From Balaenoptera acutorostrata (lineage: Eukaryota; Chordata; Mammalia; Artiodactyla; Balaenopteridae), in NCBI RefSeq assembly GCF_949987535.1, contig NC_080066.1, positions 126,522,335 to 126,586,334 of the forward strand: a stretch of 64,000 nucleotides of DNA, read 5' to 3'. The position numbers and the translations under genes were made by a program. Shown here piece after piece: positions 10,904 through 21,690 of the stretch. The notes under the pieces are model-generated. The model did not search any database, had not been told where the DNA came from, and was given only the letters and a program-made list of their open reading frames with translations. Each line of letters opens with the position of its first letter. Position 1 is the stretch's first letter.

Positions 10904-13219
10904 CACCTGAAATATATAGGCTTATACTAGCAATTATCAGTAATACCTATATGATCATGGTTATTGTCCTATATTATACATTTAAGCTTGATGTTCATTT
11001 CAATTCAATCTTCTTGGTTTTCAGGGCTCTGCACATAGCTACATAACGATGTTAATACCAGTGATTGTTAAGTAGCATTTCTGATTTTTAAAATTGTTTT
11101 CTCATGGTAATTGTTGGACATCTGCCCTCCAGTTAGATTTTCAGGCAGACTGATGGGAGAGACTTGTTGGAAAGATAGAACTTTCAGCATTTCCCAGTAA
11201 CACTTAGAAATGATTTTCTAGTCTGTGTTCAGTGGTAACCATTCTTGATGTATAAGCCCAGTTGAGAGACCTCTTTTAAGAAGGGTGGCAGAAAATATGA
11301 GGAAGAAAAACTGGGAAACTGTGCTAACCTTGCACCCAGTTGGGGATTTGGCAAGCTTTGCACACAATAGAACTTCACTAATCTTTCCCCTTAGAGATCA
11401 CCATTTGAGGACACCATTAGACTGAGACACACAATTGTATTTTTCCATTGTAAAACAAAACAAATATCATAAAAGAATGAAATGTGGTATTATTGGATTA
11501 TTTCTGTATAAAGGTATGCAATTTGCTTTTGCTATGATAAGTAGATTCTATTAGAATGGTTATGTAGCTACAGATGACCACCAATTGTTATTTAATTTAT
11601 ACGGAGCTTGGAAACCGAATTTATTTAAGCAAGTGAAATGATGTGAATTATTTGTGATAAATCATTAATTCAATATTTTAATTTATGCTTTTGAAGATCA
11701 TGACAAGTTTACCTTTAGAAGTCTGTGTTATCTCAATATATATTTTTCTTCTCTGTGAATCTACTTTCTACCTTGTTGTGATGATTTTAATGTTAGTGCT
11801 CACATGGACAAAATGTTTGCTTTCGTTTTTTTCAGTGTTACTGATTTTGTTTTACACAGTGATTTTGATCCTTTTGCTTATTGCTCCTTGAGAATATTGG
11901 TTCATTCCCAGTGCTATTTGGGGGACTGAATGAAGAAGAGAGTTTATAATCCTACAAAGTCTTGTGCCAAAATATTTATTGGTTAAGTGGTTTCCCTGAC
12001 CATTGCTATCCATGCTGTAATAGTGCTTTTCTTATTCCAATATTTTTTCCTTGTTAACTATGATCACAGACTTGAGATATTGAATGAGATATTGACTTGC
12101 TTATTTTGGAGGATAAGAAAATTATTGGAGATAGAATTGAAACATGGTTACTTTAGCTGTAGAATTGAAACATGGTTACTTTAGCTGTGGAATTGATAGT
12201 GTGTATTTCCACTGGATTATAGTTAGGTCAAGGGGTGATCTGTTTTAAAAACTGTTTAGGATTAGACGTAGTTCTACCCAGAAGTAAGTGTTAATGGATT
12301 TTTTGGTAAGTGTTATATAGAACCCAGAATTTGGGTACTTGGAGCTTCAAAAAGAGGAGGAAAAACTACAGGCAAAAACAAGGCTAAAAGACTATTGTGC
12401 ATACCAGAAATCACATGTAAATTTAGGTTAGGACAAACTTACAGAATAAAATGCTCTTTAAAAAACAGTTATAAGACAAATGGCATTTTCTCAAATCCCT
12501 TGCTTTTGGATATTTCAGTCTAATGAAGCTACATTGAAACTTCTGATAAAGATTCAGTTTGCATGGCCAAGAACAAAAGCACTCTTCAGGCTAGCATAGG
12601 AAAGGGCTTCCATCTACTTCCCAGGTTTTGTTTGTTTCTTAAATCTTATTCCAGTGACCTTTCTGAACACTAAAATTTCTCTAGTTCAGCCGTGTTATGG
12701 TTTCTTATGTTTTAAAAGCACCTGCTTCATCCACTAAGAAGAATGGATGGAAACCTTCGATAGGAGGTGAGCCCTGTAGTGTTTTTCATCAAGTAAAACT
12801 ATGACAAAGCCTTCTGATGGGACTAAAGAGAAATACGTGAATAAAAAGACAACTGCTGCTTGAGCTTTTCCTGCAGATGGCACTAGCGTTTCTTAGATAA
12901 AGAACATTTTTATGCTCAGCAGCTGTTAGTTCATTGTGCACAGTGAAAAGGCTTATATGTACTGGGAAACTAAGTAGATGTCTTACAGTAAGTAGTCACT
13001 TATCTGGGCATGATTGAACCCCAGCATGGTTCAACCAGTCCTTTGGGAGATCTGCTTTTCAGTGAATGCATTCACATGGACAGTAAAATCTGATGGAATA
13101 CTCTTTTTGACTAGGGAAGAGGACTACTACCAAAATCATATTACAGAGCTCCAGGCCCATTCTCCCAGTTGCAAAGTATAAAAAACCTGGTAGATTTATT
13201 CTGATCATCTTAAAGGTTA
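10904..13219. other. Intergenic DNA, no gene recognised
   Basis: AT-rich. Contains the 28 bp tandem duplication listed separately. The 68-codon frame at 11685-11891 is a hydrophobic AT-rich translation without a start context or domain that I can support. Confidence 0.5.
12133..12188. repeat. Two-copy 28 bp tandem duplication
   Basis: The 28 bp unit beginning 'agaattgaaacatggttact' occurs twice without a mismatch, followed by the first bases of a third degenerate unit ('ggaattgat'). Confidence 0.93.
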
Positions 13220-13320
13220 ATTCAACAAAGACTTATTGAACACTTGTTTGAGGTAATGCATTGTGCCAGATTGTTTTGGAGGGTTCAGGATTAAAAACCA
13301 AAACGAAAATGATCTCCATC
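13220..13320 (-). repeat. L2 fragment
   Basis: 'ttcaacaaagacttattgaa' followed by a degraded 'ggttcaggattaaaaaccaa' matches the reverse complement of the L2 3' end. Short and diverged. Confidence 0.5.
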
Positions 13321-13370
13321 TTCTCACATCTCTCAAGACATATGCATAAATATACAAGATACGAGTGTCT

Positions 13371-13720
13371 TAGTCCATTCATGCTGTTGTAACAAAATAT
13401 CACTGACTGGGTAGTTTATAAGCAACAGAAATTTATTTCTCAGAGTTCTGGAGGCTGGAAGTCTGTGATCAGGGTGCCAAGATGGTTGAGTGAGGGCTCT
13501 CTTCTAGGTCACAGACATCTCATTGTGTCCTCTCATGGTGGAAGGGGCTAGAAATGTCTCTGGAGCCTCTTTTATAAGGCATTAATCCTACTCATGAGGG
13601 CTCCACTCTTATGACTTAAGCACCTCCCAAAAGCCCACCTCCTAATACCATCTTTTTTAGGGGTTAGGATTTCAATATATGAACTTGGGGGGGATGCAAA
13701 CATTCACACCTTAGCATAAA
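13371..13720 (-). repeat. Solo LTR, MaLR type, minus strand
   Basis: Begins 'tgtcttagtccattcatgc' and ends 'acaccttagca'. Inside are the reverse complements of MaLR landmarks ('gttctggaggctggaagtc', 'cctcccaaaagcccacc', 'gggatgcaaacattcac'). It is the same family and orientation as the copy at 13998-14368. Confidence 0.78.
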
Positions 13721-13997
13721 ATTAGTTTCATAAGTCATAGACAAATTACTAGTAAGAAGTTATTGGAGTAAAGGAGGAGTGTTGAGGTGGGTTTGAGATG
13801 GACTGTGAAAGGAGGGCCTGCCTTCAGCTGAATATGAAGTGAGGAAGAGACAAGATAGAATTTTCAGTAAGGGAACTGGATGAGGGAAGCAGTGTGTAGA
13901 GAATGGTGTTCTTTTTGCGTTTAATGATTCATTCAGGGACTGATATATTCTATGCTCTCTGTTAGGTGCTCTGAAACATGACTGTATACTACTGTTG

Positions 13998-14368
13998 TCT
14001 TAGTCAGTTCAGGTTTCTATAACAGGTATACTATAGACTGAGTGGCTTAAACAACAAACGTTGATTTCTCACAGTTCTGGAGGCTGGGAAGTCCAAGATC
14101 AAGGTGTCAGCAGATCCAGTGTCCAGTGAGGACCTGTTTCCTGGTTAGCAGATGGCCGCCTTCTCATTTTATCCTCACGTGATGGAGAGCAGAGAGAGAG
14201 GAAGCAAGGTCTCTCATGTCTTTTCTTATAAGGACACTAATTCCATTCATAAGGGCTCTCCCTTATGACCTAATTACCTCCCAAAGGCCCCAACTTGAAA
14301 TACATCATATTGGGGATTAGGCTTCAATATATGAATTTAGGGGGGGTGCAAACATTCAGCCCATCACA
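13998..14368 (-). repeat. Solo LTR, MaLR type, minus strand
   Basis: Begins near 'tgtcttagtcagttcagg' and ends 'cattcagcccatcaca'. It shares 'gttctggaggctgggaagtc', 'cttataaggacactaattcc' and 'ggggattaggcttcaata' with the copy 280 bp away. The two could be the LTRs of one element with most of the interior gone, or two independent solo LTRs. They differ enough that I favour independent insertions. Confidence 0.78.
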
Positions 14369-14374
14369 ACTTTC

Positions 14375-14525
14375 TAATTATGTGCTCTTGGGTTATTTAA
14401 CCTCTTTGTGCCTTTGTTTCCTCATCAGTAAAATGAAGTTGATAAGAATACTTTCCTCAAAGTGTTTCTGAGGGGATTAAATGAGCTAGCACATGCATAG
14501 TACCTGGCCATAGTAATAAATATTA
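14375..14525 (+). repeat. MIR SINE
   Basis: Core MIR phrases are present: 'gctcttgggttatttaacct', 'tttcctcatcagtaaaat' and 'aggggattaaatgagctag'. Diverged. Confidence 0.72.
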
Positions 14526-14707
14526 CTGTAATTATAAAAATAAATGTTAGATGTTATTATGAATATTTGTATTTTATACCAATCATTCTATTAGAGAATT
14601 CTGATTCTTTTGAGAGACTAAGAATTAAGTATCCTTACAATTTTACATATAAGAAAATTTAGGCTTAGGAAAATTAACTTGCTAAAGAGATACAGGCTAC
14701 ATTTTTT

Positions 14708-15020
14708 TTTTTTTTTTAAAGAAATTCACGTTTATTTATTTATTTATTTATTTATTTATGGCTGTGTTGGGTCTTCGTTTCTGTGCGAGGGCTTTCTCTA
14801 GTTGTGGCAAGTGGGGACCACTCTTCATCGCGGTGCGTGGGCCTCTCACCATCGCGGCCTCTCTTGTTGCGGAGCACAGGCTCCAGACGCGCAGGCTCAG
14901 TAATTGTGGCTCACGGGCCCAGTTGCTCCGTGGCATGTGGGATCTTCCCAGACCAGGGCTCGAACCCGTGTCCCCTGCATTGGCAGGCAGATTCTCAACC
15001 ACTGCGCCACCAGGGAAGCC
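14708..15020 (-). repeat. CHR-family SINE, minus strand, with TSD
   Basis: Poly-T and 'tttatttatttatttattta' at the left, then the reverse-complement CHR body, B box 'gggctcgaacc' and head 'ccaccagggaagcc'. The duplication 'caggctacatttttt' lies at 14693-14707 and 15021-15035. The same target sequence is present a third time at 15152 because this SINE landed at the junction of an older L1 insertion. Confidence 0.93.
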
Positions 15021-15035
15021 CAGGCTACATTTTTT

Positions 15036-15149
15036 TAATTGAAATATAATTGACAGTTAAAAATATGTTTAAGGTATACAATTTGATGATTTAATATACA
15101 TATACATTGTTAAATAATCACTATACTCAAGCTAATTAACATGTCCATT
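15036..15149 (-). repeat. L1 3'-end fragment, 5'-truncated
   Basis: 'taattgaaatataattgaca' and 'aaggtatacaatttgatg' are the reverse complement of an L1 3' UTR. Its own duplication, 'gatacaggct(a/g)cattt', lies at 14689-14704 and 15150-15165, enclosing both this fragment and the later SINE. Confidence 0.7.
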
Positions 15150-15165
15150 GATACAGGCTGCATTT

Positions 15166-16519
15166 GAACCAAGGCCAAATCTATCCTGTTTTCTGCTTCA
15201 TCATTCAATTCTTAATAATTATGTTGATTGTAATCAGTCTGTGTGGTGAATGGATAGCAAGGAGCTACAGTTGGATTTAAAGATAATAGGGGCCCAGAGT
15301 TGAGGGCTTCTAATGCTTGGCCAAGGGTTTAAACTTTGCTATGCAATGGGAAATAATTATGGACTCTCATGGGCATTGCCTGTTTCCCTTGGCAAAGAAT
15401 GAAAGATAACTAGCATCTGCAAAGGTCAGTTACCAGGTGTGGTTGAAGGCTAATTCAAGAAAAAATTATTCAAATATTAAATGTCTGCCAACCACTCCAT
15501 TATAGATTGGTGTCCTGGTCTGGAGGAATGTTCTTAAGGTACCATACTGGGCTATCCAGGGAGATAGGCAAGAGATCTGAACATGGGACAATAGTTAACT
15601 TTTAGATAAAGGTTGAAGAAGAGGATTAATTCAAGTGGTTAGGGGAGAATCAAGAGATAGTCTGAGTGTCATGGATCCAAATAATGGGAAAGTTTCAGAA
15701 AAGAACAAAGCTTTGACTGCTATAGAGTGGTTGAGCAAGACAGTTGCTGAGAAGAGGTGATTGGACTTCCTGGCTAGATGGACATCTGTGACAATTCAGA
15801 GAACAGATCAGTCAAGTGTTGGGGTTTCAAACTGAGAGGTGAAGTAAAGAGAGAGTGAGAAAAATAAGTGGGGACAAATATAGATTAGTCTGATAAGAAC
15901 AAAGTTTGGAGATAAAAGAAAGATAATTGTAATTTAAGGGAGAAATATTATTACTAAGGGGGAAGTGTTATCACTGAAGGTTTTCTTTTAGTAAGGGATG
16001 GAGCATGGTAGTACTTCAAGGGACTACAGTAGCAAAGGAGACTAAAATGGAATAGCTGAAGAAAGAAAGGAGAAAGCAATGAGATATTTTGGGATGGGCG
16101 TGGACATTGTGGCCAAGAGAATATCAGAGGAGTGATCAGTAATGTCAAATGCAGAAGAGAAATCAAATAAGATGTCATTGGAGGAGTGAGAACAGAAAAT
16201 GTGTGTAGAAGCTTCTTTTGAAGAGCCTGTTGGGCTTGGTTATGAAGAAAAGGAGAGAAGAGAGGCAGCCCCAGAGGTGGTGGGGTGTTTGTTTGTTTGT
16301 TTGTTTTTATTTTTAAGGATGGGAGTGTATTTATAGTCTTTGGGGAAGATATCAATAAAGCTGAAGCCAGAGAAAGAGAAGTAAGCAATGAAGGCCAGGG
16401 AAACAATAATAGAGAATCTGATCAGGAACTCAAAGGGGTTTAGTCATCCAGGGCAATGAAGGTTGGATATGTTTGTGGATGGAGATGGGATGTTAAAGGA
16501 GCTCTGTTTTGCTTCACAG
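15166..16519. other. Intergenic DNA with possible degraded L2
   Basis: Around 16080-16400, phrases such as 'gtcaaatgcagaagagaaat' resemble the far upstream part of L2 in the reverse complement, but the match is weak. The 150-codon minus-strand frame at 15954-16406 is a purine-rich shadow with no recognisable domain. Confidence 0.35.
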
Positions 16520-17235
16520 AGAAAATAGACCAGGGACTATTCCATACACTCTGAATTCTCCTATATGACATATAAAGCCCTTGACTAATTCCCTAGTTTT
16601 CATCTCCTGCCCCTCTGCTTGTGACACAGCACCATTTAGACCTGTTACCCAAGTGCTATTCATATCCTGAGTCTTTGCCTGTGCTGCTCCCTCTGTTAGA
16701 AAGTTTTCTTTGGATACCTCTGCTGTTCAAGTTGAATTTAATGTCCTTCTTGTGGCCCTCTGTGTCTTGAGTCCTATAAAGCCCTCCCAAATAGACCATT
16801 AGATTGAAAGCACATTAGGAACAGGAACCATTTTCCAGTTACCTTTTTATATCTGGCTCCTCGACCACAGTAGTTGCGCAACAATATTTGTTGAATTTCA
16901 TTTCTCCGTTTTTCAAAATAACACTTCTGTGCATTTTTTAAAGTTTTTATAGCAATTGGAGATGATTCCAACTTATATACTTTAGGTTTATAAAGTTGAA
17001 TTAGAGACTGATTTGATTTTAAAACTAGTGGAGCTAATATTTTACTGGCTAACTCACTCGCTTCAGTGCTCACTGTCTTTGCTTGTTTGACTTGGTGTGT
17101 GTGTCTGCCATCTGTGTGTGGATCATGGGTCACTAACCAGTGTTAAATCTGTGAAGGGCAGAACGTTTGTTTTATTTTCTAAATCTACAACATAGGCTTG
17201 CCAGAACCATGCTCAATAGATGCCTAACAAACAGC
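16520..17235 (+). repeat. L2 LINE 3' segment, degraded
   Basis: 'tgcctgtgctgctccctctg' and the 'caatatttgttgaattt' end follow the L2 3' layout. A second tail-like piece ('ctgtgaagggcagaacg' to 'tagatgcctaacaaacag') lies at 17148-17235. The 119-codon minus-strand frame inside has no support as a gene. Confidence 0.5.
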
Positions 17236-18740
17236 TAGTAAATTTAATTAAATAAGTAGACTTACATATGATTTATAAGTAAACCATACTTATATGTAGA
17301 GTGTTTTCTTGGAGAAGTAATTTTACATCCCTGTGTCATAGTTACTGCTCTGTGAAGTGACCTCATCTGCTAACGTATTTCCCACAAGTATTAAGCAGGT
17401 TATATTGATTAATAATTTTTTCTCATAGAAGATAAGCGCTGTACAAATAATTTTTCACCAGGAGAAAGTTTCGTAGTTATGTGCTGACCTTTCCAGTGGA
17501 TGACTATACATGGGTAATATAATCTGCAACAACCATATTTGTATGCAAAGACCAATGATAAATAATATAATGATTCTTTTGCTCTTATTTAAATAAACAT
17601 GGATGTATCGTCTCGGTTCCTTAAATGATCAGTTCTCTCTTCTGTCCTATTTAGATTACTTTATATTTCTATCTCCTTTCTTCCATGGTTTGTCATACAT
17701 CTCACCTCAGTCCAAGATATTACTCCCTGATCTTTGTTTTTTCTTCCTCAGGTCATAGGGTTTCTCACCACCTGGTGTGCAAACACTGTCACTGTATACT
17801 GATGGTTTTCATATTATGTGTTGACAGTGCTACTACTCAGGAGTGGGAACATGGTCAAAAAGACAGATATGACCATCCATCCTTTCCAGAGAATATTGCT
17901 GTGATAAGGAACATTCACAGGAGGCTTTTCTGTTTTAGCTCCCAAGGTAACTTTGGTGTGCACATCTTACTTTTTATTTTCCAAACATATACTGTTGCTA
18001 AGTTTCTGAAGGCTTTGCTTGACATCATGTCCTAGGGTTTGCTTCTGTGAGTTTTGCTTAGCATGCATGCAAAGAAATAGTGGTGTTGACATTCTCTATC
18101 TTATTTAGAATATTTTATTGTGGGCCCGACGTATATGTAATTTAATTTTAAATAATAAATTGAATACAAATGGAAATAGTGTGCTGTCTTCCAAAACACA
18201 CTTCCTAGAGCCTTTTTCTTGAGATTGCTGTGACTATCAAAGGTTACTATTACAGAAACATAATCTTGTATACCACTCCATGTTTGAATGTGCTTCAGGA
18301 AGACAATATCTCAAGATAAAACGCAATCGGATTTTATTTTAAGTCCTTCAGCAGTAAAACAAAATTTCAGTGTGTCTGTAATGTGATTTTCTATAAAGAT
18401 TCATCCCATGATGTTACATTTAATCAATTTCTTAATTAATATTTGTATTAGTACACTTAACTATTTTATTCAGACTACAGATACCATTAGTAAAGAAAGT
18501 GGATTATATTGAGTAAAAATTAATAGAGTAGGTAAAAAGAGTGTAGAATTAGAGGGGAATATTGGAGAATCTGTTAATAACCTTTACTTGAAATGGTGAA
18601 AAGACACAAAATGTAGAATATTTAGTAGTAGCGACTGATAAATGTGATAATATCAAAATTTAAAACTTTTGTTAAAATTAGACCCTATAAAGTCAAGACA
18701 GGCAGTACACTGGAAAATGTTTATTCATTTATTTTCTTAT
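17236..18740. other. Intergenic DNA, nothing recognised
   Basis: AT-rich. The 116-codon plus frame at 17685-18035 has no domain I recognise, and I see no convincing flanking splice sites. Confidence 0.5.
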
Positions 18741-19230
18741 TCATATTTCCAGTAAACATTTATTGAGCACAAATTATGTGTCAGCGGTTTCCCTGGTGGC
18801 GCAGTGGTAAAGAATCCGCCTGCCAATGCAGGTGACACAGGTTTGATCCCTGGTCTGGGAGGATCTCACATGCCATGGAGCAACTAAGCCCGTGTGCCAC
18901 AACTACTGAGCCTGCGCTCTAGAGTCTGTGAGCTACAACTACTGAGCCTGTGTGCCACAGCAACTGAAGCCCGTGGGCCTAGAGGTGGTGCTCTGCAACA
19001 GGAGAAGCCACCACAATGAGAAGCCTGCTCACCGCAACAAAGAGTAGCCCCCGCTCACTGCAACTATAGAAAGCCCGTGCGCAGCAACAAAGGCCCAGCA
19101 CAGCCAAAAATAAATAAATAAAATAAAATAAATTTATAAAACAAACAAACAAACAAATTATGTGTCAGGTATCATTTTTGGCTCTAGGGATCTAGCAGTG
19201 AACAAAACAGATAAAAACCATTGCCATGGT
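18741..19230 (-). repeat. L2 fragment split by a SINE
   Basis: 'agtaaacatttattgagcac' before and 'agcagtgaacaaaacagata' after the SINE at 18785-19152 are consecutive parts of the reverse-complement L2 3' end. The SINE therefore inserted into an existing L2. Confidence 0.7.
18785..19152 (+). repeat. CHR-family SINE, longer variant, with TSD
   Basis: The head carries several changes ('ggtttgatccc' for the B box). The middle has three spaced copies of a 'caactactgagcc'-type motif, making it longer than the young copies. A perfect 16 bp duplication 'acaaattatgtgtcag' lies at 18769-18784 and 19153-19168. It belongs to an older subfamily than the copy at 4899. Confidence 0.9.
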
Positions 19231-19611
19231 TTATAGTGGATTAACATTCAGAATATATGAAGAACTCCTTCAAACAAAACAAAACAAAAGCCCAGTGAGC
19301 AAAGGAGATGAGTAGGTAATTCAAAAGGAAAATACATATGGCCAATGAACTATTAAAATCTTAAAAAAATATCTTTTAAAATCTCAGTAATAGCTGGAGG
19401 ATACAAATTAAATTAAAACAATGAAATAGCAAATTTTTCTCAAAAAATTGAGAACAACTAAGAAAGAATGACAAATCCAGTGACAGTAATAGTGTTGGGC
19501 AATGGGTAGTTTCAAGCATTTTGGTGCTCCAGTAAGTTGGTACAGTCCTTTTGGGAGACAACCTGGTAGAATCTTCCACCGTGAAACTCCCCGACTCGGT
19601 GTATATCTGCC

Positions 19612-20283
19612 ATGGACTGAATGTTTGTGTATCTTCAAAATTCATATGTTGAGTTTCTAATTCTCAATGTGATGGGGACTTAACGGAAATAATTAGGATT
19701 AGATGAAGTCATATAAGGGCACAGCAAGAAGACAGTTGTCTACAAGCCAGGAAGAGTGCTCTCGTGAGAACCTGATCAAGCTGGTACCCTGATCTTGGAC
19801 TTCCAGGCACCTGAACTGTGATAAAATAAATTTATTTTATTTAAGTGTAAGGTATTTTTATTTTTATTTTATTTATTTATTTAATTTTTATTTTTAAAAT
19901 TTATTTAATTTATTTTATTTTTGGCTGCATTGTTGCTGCACGTGGGCTTTCTCTAGTTGTGGCAAGCAGGGGCTACCCTTCGTTGTGGTGCGCAGGCTTC
20001 TCATTGTGGTGGCTTCTCTTTTTTTTGTGGAGCACAGGCTCTAGGCACACGGTCTTCAGTAGTTGTGGCACGTGAGCTCAGTAGTTGTGGCTCGTGGGAT
20101 CTAGAGCACAGGCTCAGTAGTTGTGGCCCATGGGCTTAGTTGCTCCGCGGCATGTGGGGTCTTCCCAGACCAGGACTCGCACCCGTGTCCCCTGCATTGG
20201 CAGGTGGATTCTTAACCACTGTGCCACCAGGGAAGCCCAAGTGTATGGTATTTTGTTATGGCAGTCTGAGCTGACTAATACAA
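19612..20283 (+). repeat. MaLR LTR split by a SINE
   Basis: 'tgccatggactgaatgtttg' to 'aagtgt' at about 19848, continuing after the SINE as 'ggtattttgttatggcagtc' to 'gagctgactaataca'. The landmarks are those of the LTR at 1310-1681. The flanks 'atatc' and 'atatt' may be the 5 bp duplication. Confidence 0.78.
19859..20238 (-). repeat. CHR-family SINE, minus strand, with TSD
   Basis: AT-rich left end, then the reverse-complement body with repeated 'cagtagttgtggc' motifs and the head 'caccagggaagccc'. The 16 bp duplication 'aagtgta(a/t)ggtatttt' lies at 19843-19858 and 20239-20254, with one mismatch. It lies within the MaLR LTR. Confidence 0.9.
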
Positions 20284-20426
20284 TATTCTAGAAGAAAAAT
20301 AGTGCACAATCATGTTCATTGAGTTTTTTTCTTTTTCTTTTTTTTTTTTTTTTTTTAGCATTTTTCAGTGGTAAAAATGGAGGATGGGTGAAGGAGGGAT
20401 AAATAGATGGACCACAGAGGATTTTT

Positions 20427-20709
20427 TTTTTAACTTTTTATTTTATATTGGAGTACAGTTGATTAACAATGTTGTGTTAGTTTCAGGTGTACAACAAAGT
20501 GATTCAGTTATACATGTATCTATTCTTTTTCAAATTCTTTTCCCAATTAGGTTGTTACAGCATATTGAGCAGAGTTCTCTGTGCTGTACAGTAGGTCCTT
20601 GTTGGTTATCCATTTTAAATATAGCAGTGTGTACATGTCAATCCCAAACTCCCTAACTATCACCCCCACCCCCACCATTCCTCCCTGGTAAACATAAGTT
20701 CATTCTCTA
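20427..20709 (-). repeat. L1 3'-UTR fragment, 5'-truncated
   Basis: Poly-T, then 'attggagtacagttgattaa', 'ttcaggtgtacaacaaagtg' and 'agtaggtccttgttggttat', an artiodactyl-type L1 3' UTR on the minus strand. Imperfect duplications 'cacagag(g/c)attttt' flank it near 20412 and 20710. Confidence 0.78.
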
Positions 20710-21040
20710 CACAGAGCATTTTTATGTCAGTAAAAATATTCTATATGATACTGTAATGGAGGATACATGTCATTATACATTTGTCCAAACCTGTAGAATG
20801 TACAACACCGAGAGTAAAATGTAATGTAGACTACGGACTTTGGGTAATAATGATGTGTCAATGATAGGTTCATCAGTTATAACACATACCACTCTGGTGT
20901 GGAATGTTGATAAAGGGGGAGGCTATGCACGTGTTGGGGCAGTGAGCATATGGGATAACTCTGTACCTTCTGCTCAGTATTGCTGTGAACCTAAAACTGC
21001 TCTAAAAAATAGTCTTTAAAAAATAGTCTTTAAAAAATAG

Positions 21041-21290
21041 GAGAAGCCTGTGAGCCACAACTACCGAAGCCTGCACGCCACAACTACTGAAGCCCGTGCA
21101 CCTACAGCTTGTGCTCTGCAACATGAGAAGCCACCATGATGAAAAGCCTGCACACTGCAAAGAAGAGTAGCCCCTGCTCACTGCAGCTATAGAAAGCCCA
21201 TGCACAGCAACAAAGACCCAACGCAGGCAAAAATATAAATAAATAAATAAATAGGATAAAATGAAACAAAACAAAACAAAATAGAGATAA
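21041..21290 (+). repeat. CHR-family SINE, head missing
   Basis: Only the SINE body ('cacaactactgaagcccgtg', 'aagagtagcccctgctcac') and A-rich tail remain. The tRNA-related head with A and B boxes is absent, so this copy has no internal promoter. Confidence 0.82.
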
Positions 21291-21690
21291 TACAAATATT
21301 CATATTGAGTGGATTGTTAAATAAAACGTGACATATCCACCCTTGGAATATTATAGCAGATTTCTATTACTGACATGAAAAGATCTATAAGAAAATGGGT
21401 AAGAAAAAGAGTTAAAATGGTATTGGGTTATGATCCTACTTATGTAAAATAAACATGAAAATACACAAAACAAAGCCATATATCTACATATGTATGTATT
21501 TATATATTTTATATGTATGTATGTCAATACATATAAAGAGGTATGTTAATATTGATTGCCCCTCTGGGAAGGAGGATTGGAAGAGAAATCCAGGGGAACT
21601 TTACCATCACCTAAATGATTTGACTTCTATGCAATAGGGAATTAGTTTAATAATTGTAAAATTAAACTTGTTTAAAATAAACACGATTGC
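21291..21690 (+). repeat. Old L1/HAL1-type 3' fragment
   Basis: 'ggaatattatagcagattt', 'tgatcctacttatgtaaa' and 'gcccctctgggaaggaggat' follow the order of an old L1 (or HAL1) 3' end. Includes a short TATG-rich microsatellite near 21480-21540. Confidence 0.5.

Larger units (their letters stand above)
19231..21012 (+). repeat. Old L1 (L1M-type), repeatedly interrupted
   Basis: Bases 19231-19610 hold the degraded ORF2 C-terminal region ('attaacattcagaatatatg', 'catatggccaatgaac'). The L1M-type 3' UTR resumes at 20725-21012 ('gtccaaacctgtagaatgta', 'tgtgaacctaaaactgctct'). Between them are a MaLR LTR (itself split by a SINE) and a younger minus-strand L1 end. No coding capacity remains. Confidence 0.65.

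Noticed and set aside
15954..16406. 150-codon minus-strand frame
   Set aside because: Pyrimidine-skewed antisense of purine-rich DNA, Leu/Ser/Pro-rich, with no recognisable domain and no splice context.
17685..18035. 116-codon plus-strand frame as a possible host exon
   Set aside because: No recognisable domain, and I could not find convincing acceptor and donor sites in frame. It would need a homology search to revive.
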